From Pantoea allii (GTDB lineage Bacteria > Pseudomonadota > Gammaproteobacteria > Enterobacterales > Enterobacteriaceae), in assembly GCF_002307475.1 (NCBI RefSeq), contig NZ_NTMH01000002.1, positions 19,142 to 83,141 of the forward strand: a stretch of DNA of 64,000 bases. The letters run 5' to 3'. The translations under genes and the position numbers were made by a program. Within the stretch, counting starts at the first letter, position 1, and each line of letters opens with the position of its first letter. Positions 17,239 to 26,325 of the stretch are shown here, piece after piece. Under the pieces are notes generated by a model. That model was not told the origin of the DNA. It saw only the letters and a list, made by a program, of their open reading frames with translations, and made no database searches.

Positions 17239-18645
17239 TTACTCGTCGTCGTATTGCGGTCCGGCGTAGTTATCGAAACGTGACCACTGACCATTAAAGG
17301 TGAGGCGCACGGTTCCGATGGGGCCGTTACGCTGCTTGCCCAGAATGATCTCGGCAATCCCTTTAAGATCGCTGTTTTCGTGATAAACCTCATCGCGATA
17401 AATAAACATGATCAAGTCAGCATCCTGCTCGATCGACCCGGATTCACGCAGATCCGAGTTCACCGGGCGTTTATCGGCACGTTGTTCCAGAGAGCGGTTC
17501 AACTGGGAAAGGGCCACCACGGGCACATTCAGCTCTTTTGCCAGCGCTTTTAACGAACGGGAAATCTCCGCGATCTCCAGGGTACGGTTATCCGACAAGG
17601 CCGGTACGCGCATCAACTGCAGGTAGTCGATCATGATCATGCTCAGTCCACCGTTTTCACGGTAGATACGCCGCGCGCGAGAACGCACTTCGGTCGGCGT
17701 CAGGCCAGAAGAATCATCGATATACATATTCTTCTTTTCCAGCAAGATCCCCATTGTTCCCGAAATGCGCGCCCAGTCTTCATCGTCGAGCTGACCGGTA
17801 CGAATGCGCGTCTGATCGACCCGCGACAACGAGGCCAGCATACGCATCATGATCTGTTCGCTGGGCATTTCCAGGCTGAAAATCAGCACCGGTTTGTCCT
17901 GTAGCATGGCGGCGTTTTCGCACAGGTTCATGGCAAAGGTGGTTTTACCCATCGACGGACGGGCGGCCACAATAATCAGGTCTGATCGCTGCAGACCCGC
18001 CGTTTTCTTATTCAGGTCCTGGTAACCGGTATCCACCCCGGTAACACCATCATGCGGCGTCTGATACAGCGATTCGATGCGTGAAACGGTGGCTTCAAGA
18101 ATCTGCTCAATATTCTTTGGACCATCATCTTTATTCGCCCGCGCCTCAGCAATCTTGAATACGTTCGACTCGGCAAAATCCAGCAGATCTTCACTGCTGC
18201 GTCCCTGGGGATCGTAACCGGCATCGGCAATTTGATTCGCCACGGCGATCATTTCACGTACTACCGCGCGTTCGCGCACGATATCCGCATAGGCGCCGAT
18301 GTTCGCAGCACTGGGCGTATTTTTTGCCAGCTCTGCCAGGTAAGCGAAGCCGCCTGCCATGTCCAGTTCGCCGCGCGTTTCGAGCGATTCAGACAGGGTG
18401 ATCAGGTCTATCGGCTTGCTGTTTTCCAGCAGGCGCTGCATCTCGGAAAAGATCAGACGGTGCGAGCGATTGAAAAAATCATTAGCCACGACGCGTTCGG
18501 ACACGTTGTCCCAGCGCTCGTTATCCAGCATTAACCCACCCAGCACCGACTGTTCCGCTTCCAGCGAATGCGGGGGCATTTTCACGCCTTCCAACTGGCG
18601 ATCCTGCGTTTCGTTCGATTTGTTGGTGGGTTTATTTCCTGCCAT
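17239..18645 (-). CDS. dnaB: Replicative DNA helicase
   Basis: 468-residue hexameric 5'-3' helicase of the replication fork. N-terminal domain starts at PPHSLEAEQSVLGGLMLD; RecA-like motor: Walker A ARPSMGKTTFAMN near residue 229, H1a/Walker B region MIMIDYLQLM near 338, and DnaB signature ALSQLNRSLEQRADKRP. Length compares with 471 in E. coli. Divergent from qorA, as in E. coli; on its downstream side the expected alr is missing. Confidence 0.98.
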   Translation of the reverse strand: MAGNKPTNKSNETQDRQLEGVKMPPHSLEAEQSVLGGLMLDNERWDNVSERVVANDFFNRSHRLIFSEMQRLLENSKPIDLITLSESLETRGELDMAGGFAYLAELAKNTPSAANIGAYADIVRERAVVREMIAVANQIADAGYDPQGRSSEDLLDFAESNVFKIAEARANKDDGPKNIEQILEATVSRIESLYQTPHDGVTGVDTGYQDLNKKTAGLQRSDLIIVAARPSMGKTTFAMNLCENAAMLQDKPVLIFSLEMPSEQIMMRMLASLSRVDQTRIRTGQLDDEDWARISGTMGILLEKKNMYIDDSSGLTPTEVRSRARRIYRENGGLSMIMIDYLQLMRVPALSDNRTLEIAEISRSLKALAKELNVPVVALSQLNRSLEQRADKRPVNSDLRESGSIEQDADLIMFIYRDEVYHENSDLKGIAEIILGKQRNGPIGTVRLTFNGQWSRFDNYAGPQYDDE

Positions 18646-18741
18646 AGTGAATGCATTACCGATCTTCTGTGGGGACGCGCAAGTATACCTCAGTTAAGGG
18701 GCGCGCCTCACCCTCATGATGAAACAATCACAGGAGTAAGA

Positions 18742-19725
18742 ATGGCAAAGCGTATTCAGTTCAACGCACACGGCGGTCCCGAGGTTTTAAGCTGGGTCGA
18801 TTTTGAGCTTGCCGATCCCACTGAGCATGAAATCCAGGTAGAAAATCGAGCGATTGGCATCAACTATATTGATACCTACATTCGCAGCGGGCTTTATCCA
18901 GCCAGTCATTTCCCGTCAGGCCTGGGCACCGAGGCGGCTGGCGTGGTGACGCGTGTCGGCTCGGCTGTGACACGGTTTAAGCCCGGCGATCGCGTTGTGT
19001 ATTGCCAGGCGGCACTGGGTGCTTACAGTGAACAGCATAATGTGGCGGAAGAGCGCCTGATGCTGTTACCGGATGCCATTAGCTTTGAGCAGGCGGCCGC
19101 CAGTTTCCTGAAAGGGCTGACTACTCAGTATCTGCTACGTCAGACCTACAAGGTGAAACCAGATGAAATCTTCCTGTTTCATGCGGCTGCCGGTGGTGTC
19201 GGGCTAATTGCCTGTCAGTGGGCGAAAGCGCTGGGCGCGCACCTGATTGGCACCGTCGGCTCCCCCGAAAAAGCGACGCTGGCAAAAAATGCTGGCGCCT
19301 GGGCCACGATTAATTATCAGCAAGACGATATTGCTCAGCGCGTCATGGAACTGACCGGGGGCGAAAAGGTTGGCGTGGTCTATGACTCGGTAGGTAAAGC
19401 CACCTGGGAAGCCTCGCTGGACTGTCTGCGTCGTCAGGGGCTGATGGTGAGTTTTGGTAATGCTTCGGGGCCGGTGACCAATATCGATCTCAGTATTTTG
19501 AACAAGAAAGGATCGCTATTCGTTACCCGACCTTCCCTGTTCGGATACATCACCAATCGTCAGGAACTGGAAACGGCCAGTGCCGAGCTGTTTTCATTGC
19601 TGGCCAGTGGCGCGATTAAGGTCGATGTGCCTGAGCAGCAAAAATTTGCCCTTAAAGAGGCCAGTAAAGCGCATCAGGCTCTGGAGAGCCGGGCCACGCA
19701 TGGCTCCAGCCTGTTAATTCCCTGA
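18742..19725 (+). CDS. qorA: NADPH quinone oxidoreductase
   Basis: 327-residue medium-chain reductase without zinc ligands, matching E. coli Qor (zeta-crystallin type): GINYIDTYIRSGLYP near residue 43, SGLGTEAAGVV, the NADPH Rossmann segment AAAGGVGLIACQWAKALGA near 150, and the C-terminus ESRATHGSSLLIP. It reduces quinones by one electron or two, and is cytoplasmic. The ATG at 18742 follows CAGGAG. Divergent from dnaB; ends in a strong terminator. Confidence 0.95.
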   Translation: MAKRIQFNAHGGPEVLSWVDFELADPTEHEIQVENRAIGINYIDTYIRSGLYPASHFPSGLGTEAAGVVTRVGSAVTRFKPGDRVVYCQAALGAYSEQHNVAEERLMLLPDAISFEQAAASFLKGLTTQYLLRQTYKVKPDEIFLFHAAAGGVGLIACQWAKALGAHLIGTVGSPEKATLAKNAGAWATINYQQDDIAQRVMELTGGEKVGVVYDSVGKATWEASLDCLRRQGLMVSFGNASGPVTNIDLSILNKKGSLFVTRPSLFGYITNRQELETASAELFSLLASGAIKVDVPEQQKFALKEASKAHQALESRATHGSSLLIP

Positions 19726-19729
19726 AATA

Positions 19730-19761
19730 AAAAGGGCTTCCCGCAGGAAGCCCTTTTTTTT
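19730..19761 (+). terminator. qorA terminator
   Basis: GGGCTTCC (19734-19741) / GGAAGCCC (19746-19753), loop CGCA, followed by eight T. Confidence 0.93.
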
Positions 19762-19907
19762 ATTTTTCATTCGCACTGATGTAGGGTCAGAAGCGATGAA
19801 TATGTTATGAAATAACGCGACTTATCCTGACAGAAAACATAAGTAAAAAGTATGGCCACCGGCCATTATCTTACCGGCAATGTCACACCCTGTGATCCCG
19901 GACACAT

Positions 19908-20174
19908 TTAGTACCAGCCGTCTTTTTCCAGCCGACTGAAGCGGCGTTTAAGCCTGTTGCGTCGGCGCGTCTCTTCGTCTGTAAAAAAGCGGCGATAAAG
20001 CCATACCGCTGCCACCGCCAGGATTAACCAGGGCAAAACCTTCACAATCAGTGCCAGCATGCCACCTACAAACATCACCACCGTGGCGACGATCAGGGCA
20101 GCAATCACGCCTAACAGGGACACGCCGGTCAGTAACAGCATCAGGAAAAAACCCAACACAAAAAGAATATCCAT
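19908..20174 (-). CDS. pspG: Phage shock protein G
   Basis: 88-residue inner-membrane protein matching E. coli PspG: MDILFVLGFFLMLLLTGVSLLG and a second hydrophobic stretch FVGGMLALIVKVLPWLILAVA, then a basic tail. It is an effector of the Psp envelope-stress response. The start at 20174 lies behind GAGGAG and agrees with the E. coli protein; the longer frame to 20273 would include the promoter. The C-terminal tail (EETRRRNRLKRRFSRLEKDGWY) is more basic than in E. coli. A sigma-54 promoter lies upstream. Confidence 0.93.
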   Translation of the reverse strand: MDILFVLGFFLMLLLTGVSLLGVIAALIVATVVMFVGGMLALIVKVLPWLILAVAAVWLYRRFFTDEETRRRNRLKRRFSRLEKDGWY

Positions 20175-20207
20175 TTTGGAGCTCCTCGTTATCAATACAC
20201 TGACTAT

Positions 20208-20223
20208 TACAAGAAACGTGCCA
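20208..20223 (-). promoter_or_regulatory. Sigma-54 promoter of pspG
   Basis: On the minus strand TGGCACG (-24, complement of 20217-20223), TTTC, TTGTA (-12, complement of 20208-20212). GG-to-GT spacing is the required 10 nt; the -12 element has GT where the consensus has GC. It lies about 30 nt before the pspG start and is expected to be activated by PspF. Confidence 0.8.
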
Positions 20224-20301
20224 AAGGTTAACTTTTTGATTTTCATAGAAATAGCAGAAAAAACGAAACCCACAATTGATGAAATTAACCAACTATTGGT
20301 G

Positions 20302-20330
20302 TTAAAAAAACCAGCCGGGTGGCTGGTTTT
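20302..20330 (-). terminator. dusA terminator
   Basis: On the minus strand AAAACCAGCC, ACCC loop, GGCTGGTTTT and further T residues; begins 6 nt after the dusA stop. Confidence 0.88.
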
Positions 20331-20336
20331 GCAGGA

Positions 20337-21332
20337 TTATGCTTCCTGAGGAATTTTGTCGGCGACCAGGGCTAGCGCCGCCTCCAGTACATGGACATCG
20401 GCACCAGGCTTGTGGGCGTTTTCACTAAGGTGACGTCGCCACTGACGTGCGCCAGGAATCCCCTGGAACAGGCCCAACATATGGCGCGTAACATGGCCAA
20501 GGTAAGTCCCTTTGGTGAGTTCCGCTTCAATATAAGGATACATAGCCCGCACCACCGCGACCGGATCGACCGCAGGACGATCGCGGCCAAATAACTCACG
20601 ATCCACCTGCGCCAGGATACCGGGGTTTTGATAGGCTTCACGGCCCATCATCACGCCGTCCAGATGCTGAAGGTGCGTTTTTGCCTCTTCCAGCGTTTTC
20701 ACGCCACCGTTGATCGCAATCGTCAACTGCGGAAAATCGCGCTTTAACTGGTAAACCCGCGGATAATCCAGCGGCGGGATCTCACGGTTCTCTTTGGGGC
20801 TGAGGCCAGAAAGCCAGGCTTTACGGGCATGGATAATAAAGGTGTCACAGCCACCGCGCTCTGCCACGGTGCCGATAAAGTCGGTAAGGAAAGCATAGCT
20901 GTCCTGATCGTCAATGCCGATACGGGTTTTAACCGTTACCGGGATATCCACCACATCGCGCATCGCGTTGATACCGTCTGCCACCAGGCCTGCTTCCGCC
21001 ATCAGGCAGGCACCAAAGCGACCATTCTGTACCCGATCTGATGGGCAACCCACATTGAGGTTCACTTCATCGTAGCCGCGCTGTTCCGCCAGCGCCGCAC
21101 ACTGTGCCAGGGCGGCGGGATCGCTTCCGCCCAGTTGCAACGCGACCGGATGCTCCTGTTCGCTGTATGCCAGATAATCGCCTTTGCCGTGAATGATTGC
21201 GCCCGTCGTTACCATTTCGGTATACAGCAGCGTGTCCGCAGTGAGCTGACGATGAAAGTAGCGACAGTGACGATCGGTCCAGTCGAGCATGGGGGCAACA
21301 GAAAAGCGTTGGGATGAAAAAGTATCGGTCAT
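20337..21332 (-). CDS. dusA: tRNA-dihydrouridine(20/20a) synthase
   Basis: 331-residue FMN-dependent reductase forming dihydrouridine at tRNA positions 20/20a. Landmarks: [16 protein letters not shown] at the N-terminus, LQLGGSDP, the catalytic cysteine in [46 protein letters not shown] and the FMN-phosphate loop [11 protein letters not shown] with [12 protein letters not shown]. Same length and order (beside pspG) as in E. coli. Confidence 0.97.
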   Translation of the reverse strand: MTDTFSSQRFSVAPMLDWTDRHCRYFHRQLTADTLLYTEMVTTGAIIHGKGDYLAYSEQEHPVALQLGGSDPAALAQCAALAEQRGYDEVNLNVGCPSDRVQNGRFGACLMAEAGLVADGINAMRDVVDIPVTVKTRIGIDDQDSYAFLTDFIGTVAERGGCDTFIIHARKAWLSGLSPKENREIPPLDYPRVYQLKRDFPQLTIAINGGVKTLEEAKTHLQHLDGVMMGREAYQNPGILAQVDRELFGRDRPAVDPVAVVRAMYPYIEAELTKGTYLGHVTRHMLGLFQGIPGARQWRRHLSENAHKPGADVHVLEAALALVADKIPQEA

Positions 21333-21431
21333 GAAGCGCAGTCGATCCGGTAGTTAACAGTGATGATATTCTGCGCAAGGATAGCATAAGGGCGGACGAC
21401 AAGGTATCGCCCGCCCGTTAATGGCAAGGGA

Positions 21432-22703
21432 TCAGAAATTAAATCCAAGCTGTGCCATTGCACCCCAGGTATTGTTTTGGCCAACTGAGCCGGCCAGATC
21501 CAGATGCACAGAGTTGTTGAACGGTGACACACCGAAACCGGCTGTGGCCACGTTTTCATCAGTAGAACGCATGTCCGCGCGGTAACCGGCACGTAACTGC
21601 AACCACTCCAGCACGCGGTATTCCGCACCTACGCCAGCGTACTGGCTGTTTTCCTGCGATTTAAAGCGGTGGGTTTCGGTCAGATCAACATCACCGGTCA
21701 GGGTAACGGGGCCTTTATCCCATGCTAAGCCCGCCGTCACTAATGGACGGATTTCGTAAGTATCGCGATAGCCGTTCACTTCTTTCGTTTGCAGATCGCG
21801 GGAAACCAGGTTTTGTCCGGTCACGCCCAGCGTCCAGTTTTCGGCGAAGACCGTCGCCACACCGGCATCGATGTTAAAACCGCTTTCGGTGCTGCGGTAA
21901 CGACCGTCGCGCAAATCGTTTTTGTCGTAGTTATAGACGCTGGCGGAGTAATTATACAGCCAGGTTTTTTGCAGTTTTGGCGTAATACCGATTGAGACAG
22001 GTTGTCCGGCAATCGTGAACTCATGGGCAACGGAAATACCGTAATCCGTATTCAACGCCGCCAGGCCATTCGCGCTGGAGCCCAGCAGGTTTTGAACGTT
22101 CGCCAGGCCAAAGGCACCGCCAGGAATACCTGCAAAGGTGCCATCAGCAACGCCCTGCAGAATAACGATGTCACCTTCTTTCACATTCGCGCGAACGTGC
22201 GCCGTACCGTAAGCCTTGGTGATAAAGGCAAAAGGCAGTGTTTCATTGGGAATGGTTACGGCGATTGCCGCACCCGCTGTGGCATTGGCTTTATTACCGC
22301 GTAAATCCCTGAGCGTATTCGCTAAGTCGCCGGAGGCAGCCTGGATTTGCGGGATACGGCGTAACAGCTCAAATCCTGTGGCGTTGCCGAACAGATCCTG
22401 ATAGCGATTTACCGTATCCGTGATGGTATCGATCTTATCGACCATCTTGTCTTTGTCCGTGATTTGCACACCGGCACTGGGAATAATAATGCTGACGTTA
22501 TCGTCGGGCCTGGCTTTGGTCATTAACGCCGGGTTAGCCAACACAGCCGAACCGTAGTTTGAGGACGCCACGCCCGTTCCGCCCATGGCGTCGTTGCGGG
22601 CATCATACCAGGTTCCGGCGGCCAGCGCGGAAGATGAAAAAACCAGGGCATTGAATACTGCAGGAAAAACCAGAACGGAACGTGGAACGGTTAATTTTGC
22701 CAT
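21432..22703 (-). CDS. TraF-like (TraF_2) outer-membrane beta-barrel protein
   Basis: 423-residue exported protein. A signal peptide covers residues 1-29 (hydrophobic core VFPAVFNALVFSSSALAA). The mature N-terminus WYDARNDAMGGTGVASSNYGSAVLANPALM is characteristic of the family annotated as conjugal transfer TraF-like (TraF_2), which resembles FadL/PorV-type barrels. The C-terminal half is alternating beta strands (NWTLGVTGQNLVSR, LQLRAGYRAD) ending with a terminal Phe (LGFNF), as in outer-membrane barrels. No conjugation genes are near, so the TraF name is probably misleading. It lies between zur and dusA, which are adjacent in E. coli. The function is unknown. Confidence 0.78.
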   Translation of the reverse strand: MAKLTVPRSVLVFPAVFNALVFSSSALAAGTWYDARNDAMGGTGVASSNYGSAVLANPALMTKARPDDNVSIIIPSAGVQITDKDKMVDKIDTITDTVNRYQDLFGNATGFELLRRIPQIQAASGDLANTLRDLRGNKANATAGAAIAVTIPNETLPFAFITKAYGTAHVRANVKEGDIVILQGVADGTFAGIPGGAFGLANVQNLLGSSANGLAALNTDYGISVAHEFTIAGQPVSIGITPKLQKTWLYNYSASVYNYDKNDLRDGRYRSTESGFNIDAGVATVFAENWTLGVTGQNLVSRDLQTKEVNGYRDTYEIRPLVTAGLAWDKGPVTLTGDVDLTETHRFKSQENSQYAGVGAEYRVLEWLQLRAGYRADMRSTDENVATAGFGVSPFNNSVHLDLAGSVGQNNTWGAMAQLGFNF

Positions 22704-23141
22704 TTGCTTATCATCACCTGAAATATTGCCGTTAATACATTAACGACTGAATAGTTTGTTAGCTCCATTGTGGAGGATTGCTAACGCTTTATTGCTGTGA
22801 ATTCAGAGTAAATAGTGGCGCAATTCCGTGGATTGATTGTTTTTCGATCCGATATGTGAGGTTCCCGCCGAAAATGCTTCAGGCAAATCCAGTCTGGGCC
22901 AGCACTTTATTAAGAACATTTAAACATTAGTTCTTAACTCAGTGAGATGTAAAGTAAAAGTAAAAAATATCTATAAACATTCTGAAACAGGCTGGTACGA
23001 AGCCAGCTGTCAGCAAAGGATAAGCGAACGGAAGGGAAGAAACAGAAGCGTGTAAGCGGGCGCTGTCTGGCTGGCGGCAAGGTTCAACGTCATAACAATT
23101 ATTGTGATAAGATAACATCACCTGTCTAGCGGAGAAACGCC
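22704..23141. other. Intergenic region between the TraF-like gene and zur
   Basis: 438 bp, AT-rich near both genes. It must hold the divergent promoters. GTGAT-N8-ATCAC at 23102-23119 lies 22 nt before zur and could be an operator, but it is not a clear Zur box. No other feature is supported. Confidence 0.5.
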
Positions 23142-23663
23142 ATGTCAACCATGACGCCAGAGCAAATTATGACCCAGGCTGAGAAGCTGTGTTTACAGCG
23201 CGGTGTACGCCTGACGACCCAGCGAGCAGAAGTGCTACGGTTGATGGCCGGACAGCCAGGCTCTATCAGTGCTTATGACCTGCTTGATCAGTTGCGGGTT
23301 AGCGAGCCGCAGGCTAAGCCGCCTACCGTTTATCGTGCGCTGGATTTCTTGCTCGAACAGGGTTTTATTCATCGGGTTGAATCGAATAACAGCTATGTCA
23401 TGTGTCATCACTTCGAAGCGCCTGCGCATACGTCGGTTATGCTGGTTTGCGATCGCTGTGCTGGGGTGACAGAGAAGCAGGCTCAAGGCGCAGAGCAGAT
23501 CATCGCGTCTTTGGCTCAGGAGGCACACTTTGTGCTACGCCATAGCGTGATTGAAGCTCATGGTTTATGTGAGAACTGTGCTGAAGTTGAGGCTTGTGAA
23601 CATCATGAACATTGTGATCACGACCATCAGACTGAAGGGAAAAAGCGCGGTAAACGGGGTTAA
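23142..23663 (+). CDS. zur: Zinc uptake regulator Zur
   Basis: 173-residue Fur-family repressor of zinc-import genes. Winged helix: RLTTQRAEVLRLMAGQPGSISAYDLLDQL, then KPPTVYRALDFLLEQGFIHRVES (recognition helix PTVYRAL). Zinc ligands: structural CysXXCys pairs CDRC (near 104) and CENC (near 144), and regulatory residues in HHFEAPAHTS and the His/Cys-rich tail. It closely follows E. coli Zur; the C-terminus is rich in His and then Lys/Arg. Same neighbour yjbJ as in E. coli. Confidence 0.96.
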   Translation: MSTMTPEQIMTQAEKLCLQRGVRLTTQRAEVLRLMAGQPGSISAYDLLDQLRVSEPQAKPPTVYRALDFLLEQGFIHRVESNNSYVMCHHFEAPAHTSVMLVCDRCAGVTEKQAQGAEQIIASLAQEAHFVLRHSVIEAHGLCENCAEVEACEHHEHCDHDHQTEGKKRGKRG

Positions 23664-23672
23664 CAGGGTTGG

Positions 23673-23718
23673 GGTTACAAGGCTACAGGGTTACAAGGCT
23701 ACAGGGCTACAGGGTTAA
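23673..23718. repeat. Short tandem repeat after zur
   Basis: Two perfect copies of a 16-bp unit GGTTACAAGGCTACAG (23673-23688 and 23689-23704) followed by an 8-bp partial copy and GGTTAA. It lies just downstream of the zur stop and is not coding. Confidence 0.85.
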
Positions 23719-23787
23719 TGTGCACATCCTTGTGCGGTGGCCGGCATGAGCGTACCGACCCGGGTAGGAGCGTCCCTGAAAGCGTGA

Positions 23788-24000
23788 TTACCAGCGGTAA
23801 TCTTTGTTGGAACCTTCCCAGGCCGTTACTTCTTTCTCCGCTTCTTCTTTCGCGTAGCCGTAACGTTCCTGAATTTTCCCGACCAGCTGATCGCGTTTAC
23901 CTTCAATGACTTGCATATCATCGTCGGTCAGCTTGCCCCATTTCTCTTTCATCTTTCCTTTGAACTGTTTCCAGTTACCACTCGCTTCGTCTTTATTCAT
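23788..24000 (-). CDS. yjbJ: CsbD-family stress protein YjbJ
   Basis: 70-residue hydrophilic CsbD-like protein, abundant in stationary or osmotically stressed cells of E. coli; its molecular role is unknown. Sequence MNKDEASGNWKQFKGKMKEKWGK and EGKRDQLVGKIQERYGYAKEEAEKE are near-identical to E. coli YjbJ. The start at 24000 follows a GGAGG (complement of 24006-24010), and the longer frame to 24057 is not needed. No membrane segment. Confidence 0.95.
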   Translation of the reverse strand: MNKDEASGNWKQFKGKMKEKWGKLTDDDMQVIEGKRDQLVGKIQERYGYAKEEAEKEVTAWEGSNKDYRW

Positions 24001-24171
24001 TGCAGACCTCCACGTCATCCTTCGGTTTCGTTTTATTTTGCAGTTAAACAAAATCACGATATAAAGCGCTACTTAACAGCGCCATTCAAAGTTAATTGTA
24101 GTAGGTGATTTCAGGTTTGCCGGAAAAAATGAAAATAATATGTATCCTGCGTCATAATTCCGGTTCAGCGA

Positions 24172-25494
24172 TCAGGCAGTGAACCAGGTGCCATTGCGCC
24201 AGTGTTTACGCCAGACCAGCCACAAGGATAAGCCACGCAGGGCAAGGAAGACCGCTATCGCCAGCCACAAACCATGGTTGCCGAGCAGGGGCACCGTAGC
24301 GAGCGTCAGGAAATAGCCCAAGGCAGCCACCGCCATGCTGTTACGCATTTCTCTTCCCTTTGTCGCACCAATAAACATGCCATCCAACAGATAGCACCAG
24401 ACGCCGATTAGCGGCATGACAATCTGCCAGATCAAAAAGCGGTCAGCGGCCTGTTGCAGCGCATGGATAGAGGTGAGGAATGCCACTATCTGATAGCCAA
24501 ACAGGGCATAGACGAGTGAGAAAAACAGCGCCACCACCAGCGCCTGACGACAGGCAGATAGCCATACCTGCTGCAGCCGGGTGCCGTTTTTTGCCCCGTG
24601 CGCTTCACCGGCAAAGGCTTCTACGGCGTAGGCAAACCCATCCAGCGCGTAGGCGGTGAACGTAATGAACATTAACAGGATGGCATTGACCGCGACGACG
24701 TCAGGGCCAATGCGGGCGCCGAGCACGGTAAGAGAGGCAAAGCAGAGCTGCAACAGCAAGGTGCGCAGTAAAATATCGCGATTAAGGCGAAGAAGGCGGT
24801 GGATGTCGCCGCGCCAGCTGTGAGTGAGCATCGCCAAGGTGATACCCCGCAGCGTTAGTACGCGCCACACCATCACCGCACCGACCAGTAACGTTGCGTA
24901 TTCTGCCAGCGCGGTGGCGCTAGCGGCACCCGCCACGCCCCAGTGCAAACCCAGCACGAGCCAGAGATCCAACAGGATATTAATGACGTTACCTACCACC
25001 AGCAAGATGACCGGTGCCCTGGCATACTGAACGCCCAGCAGCCAGCCCAGGATGACTAAATTAGCCAGCGTTGCGGGCGCACTGAGCCAGCGAATATGGA
25101 TAAACAGGGCTGCTTGCTCCAATACCGCGGGGTCCCCACCAATAAAGCGGGTGGCTAAGGTCGTAACGGGATAGCGAAGGAAGATAAATAAGAGGCCCGC
25201 GACCAGCGCGATGAGGAGTGGCTGAGTCAGCGCTCGCGCCAGAGCGGTCTTATCACCCGCACCCAATGCCTGAGCCGTTAAGCCCGTGGTACTCATACGC
25301 AGAAAGAGCAGCAACATGAAGATGAAGCTGGTGATTGTCGTACCGACAGCCACACCACCCAGATAAACCGGGCTGTCAAGATGGCCGATCACGGCCGTGT
25401 CGACCAGACCGAGCAGAGGAACCGTGATATTTGACAGGATCATGGGCAGCGCTAACCGCCACAGGTTTTTATCGGTAGCTGTCAGAAAGCGCAT
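24172..25494 (-). CDS. dinF: MATE-family transporter DinF
   Basis: 440-residue 12-helix MATE-type efflux protein encoded in the lexA operon and induced by DNA damage. Landmarks shared with E. coli DinF: LWRLALPMILSNITVPLLGLVDTAVIGHLDSPVYLGGVAVG, STTGLTAQALGAGD and the C-terminal KHWRNGTWF. The start at 25494 (MRFLTATDK) matches the conserved beginning; the frame is open to 25539. Its start lies about 110 bp after the lexA stop on the same strand; with the two SOS boxes ahead of lexA this implies LexA control of both. Confidence 0.94.
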   Translation of the reverse strand: MRFLTATDKNLWRLALPMILSNITVPLLGLVDTAVIGHLDSPVYLGGVAVGTTITSFIFMLLLFLRMSTTGLTAQALGAGDKTALARALTQPLLIALVAGLLFIFLRYPVTTLATRFIGGDPAVLEQAALFIHIRWLSAPATLANLVILGWLLGVQYARAPVILLVVGNVINILLDLWLVLGLHWGVAGAASATALAEYATLLVGAVMVWRVLTLRGITLAMLTHSWRGDIHRLLRLNRDILLRTLLLQLCFASLTVLGARIGPDVVAVNAILLMFITFTAYALDGFAYAVEAFAGEAHGAKNGTRLQQVWLSACRQALVVALFFSLVYALFGYQIVAFLTSIHALQQAADRFLIWQIVMPLIGVWCYLLDGMFIGATKGREMRNSMAVAALGYFLTLATVPLLGNHGLWLAIAVFLALRGLSLWLVWRKHWRNGTWFTA

Positions 25495-25604
25495 TCTTGA
25501 ATCCGTGCGATAAACCGCCGGGGCCAGAGATAAACCCACAGCGGCAAAGTAAGGGCAGACTGGAAAACGTTAAGATTGACGCGTGCCAATAACCTTAACG
25601 GGTT

Positions 25605-26219
25605 TTACAACCACTCACCATTACGGACAATGCCGACAGCCAGACCTTCAACGGTGAGAGACTGGGCACGTGTGTCAACAATGATAGGCTCGAAATCGTT
25701 GTTTTCAGGTAAGAGATGCACCACAGAACCCTGTTTCTTCCAGCGTTTTACCGTGACTTCATCATCAATACGCGCAACCACAACCTGACCATTACGCACT
25801 TCCTGCGTTTTGTGAACCGCCAGCAAATCACCATCCATAATGCCGATATCTTTCATCGACATTCCGCTCACGCGCAACAGGAAATCCGCTGCAGGCTTGA
25901 ACATGTCAGGATCTACTTTGTAATGCGTTTCAATGTGTTCCTGGGCCAGTAATGGCTCACCGGCGGCGACGCGACCAATCAACGGCAGGCCGTCTGATGG
26001 CTCTTCTTCCATTAACAAACGGATACCGCGGGACGCACCAGAGACGATTTCAATCACGCCTTTACGCGCCAGTGCTTTCAGGTGTTCTTCGGCTGCATTT
26101 GGCGAACGAAAACCAAGCTGCGCGGCGATTTCTGCACGCGTTGGCGGCATGCCTGTTTGATTAATGTGGTCGCGAATCAAGTCGTAGACCTGTTGCTGCC
26201 TGCTGGTTAATGCTTTCAT
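25605..26219 (-). CDS. lexA: SOS repressor LexA
   Basis: 204-residue repressor. N-terminal winged helix with [21 protein letters not shown]; self-cleavage site Ala86-Gly87 in GRVAAGEP; catalytic dyad Ser121 (GMSMKD) and Lys158 (VTVKRW). RecA-ssDNA filament triggers self-cleavage and release of the SOS regulon. Start at 26219 follows GGGGGCGGG and leaves the two SOS boxes immediately upstream; a longer frame to 26426 is spurious because it runs across them. dinF follows on the same strand. Confidence 0.98.
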   Translation of the reverse strand: MKALTSRQQQVYDLIRDHINQTGMPPTRAEIAAQLGFRSPNAAEEHLKALARKGVIEIVSGASRGIRLLMEEEPSDGLPLIGRVAAGEPLLAQEHIETHYKVDPDMFKPAADFLLRVSGMSMKDIGIMDGDLLAVHKTQEVRNGQVVVARIDDEVTVKRWKKQGSVVHLLPENNDFEPIIVDTRAQSLTVEGLAVGIVRNGEWL

Positions 26220-26227
26220 CCCGCCCC

Positions 26228-26262
26228 CTGGTTGTTTATACAGTCGCTGTGAGTATATACAG
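26228..26262 (-). promoter_or_regulatory. Two LexA boxes of the lexA-dinF operon
   Basis: CTGTATATACTCACAG (complement of 26247-26262) and CTGTATAAACAACCAG (complement of 26228-26243), separated by 3 bp. The double-box arrangement is that of E. coli lexA and gives autoregulation. Confidence 0.95.
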
Positions 26263-26325
26263 GTATTGGTGAAATGGAAACCAAAACTCAGGCCAAAATC
26301 AGTTATTTGACGCGAGATGGAACGC

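Noticed and set aside
23102..23119. Zur box upstream of zur
   Set aside because: GTGAT-N8-ATCAC is symmetrical, but it lacks the GTTATA/TATAAC core of Zur sites.
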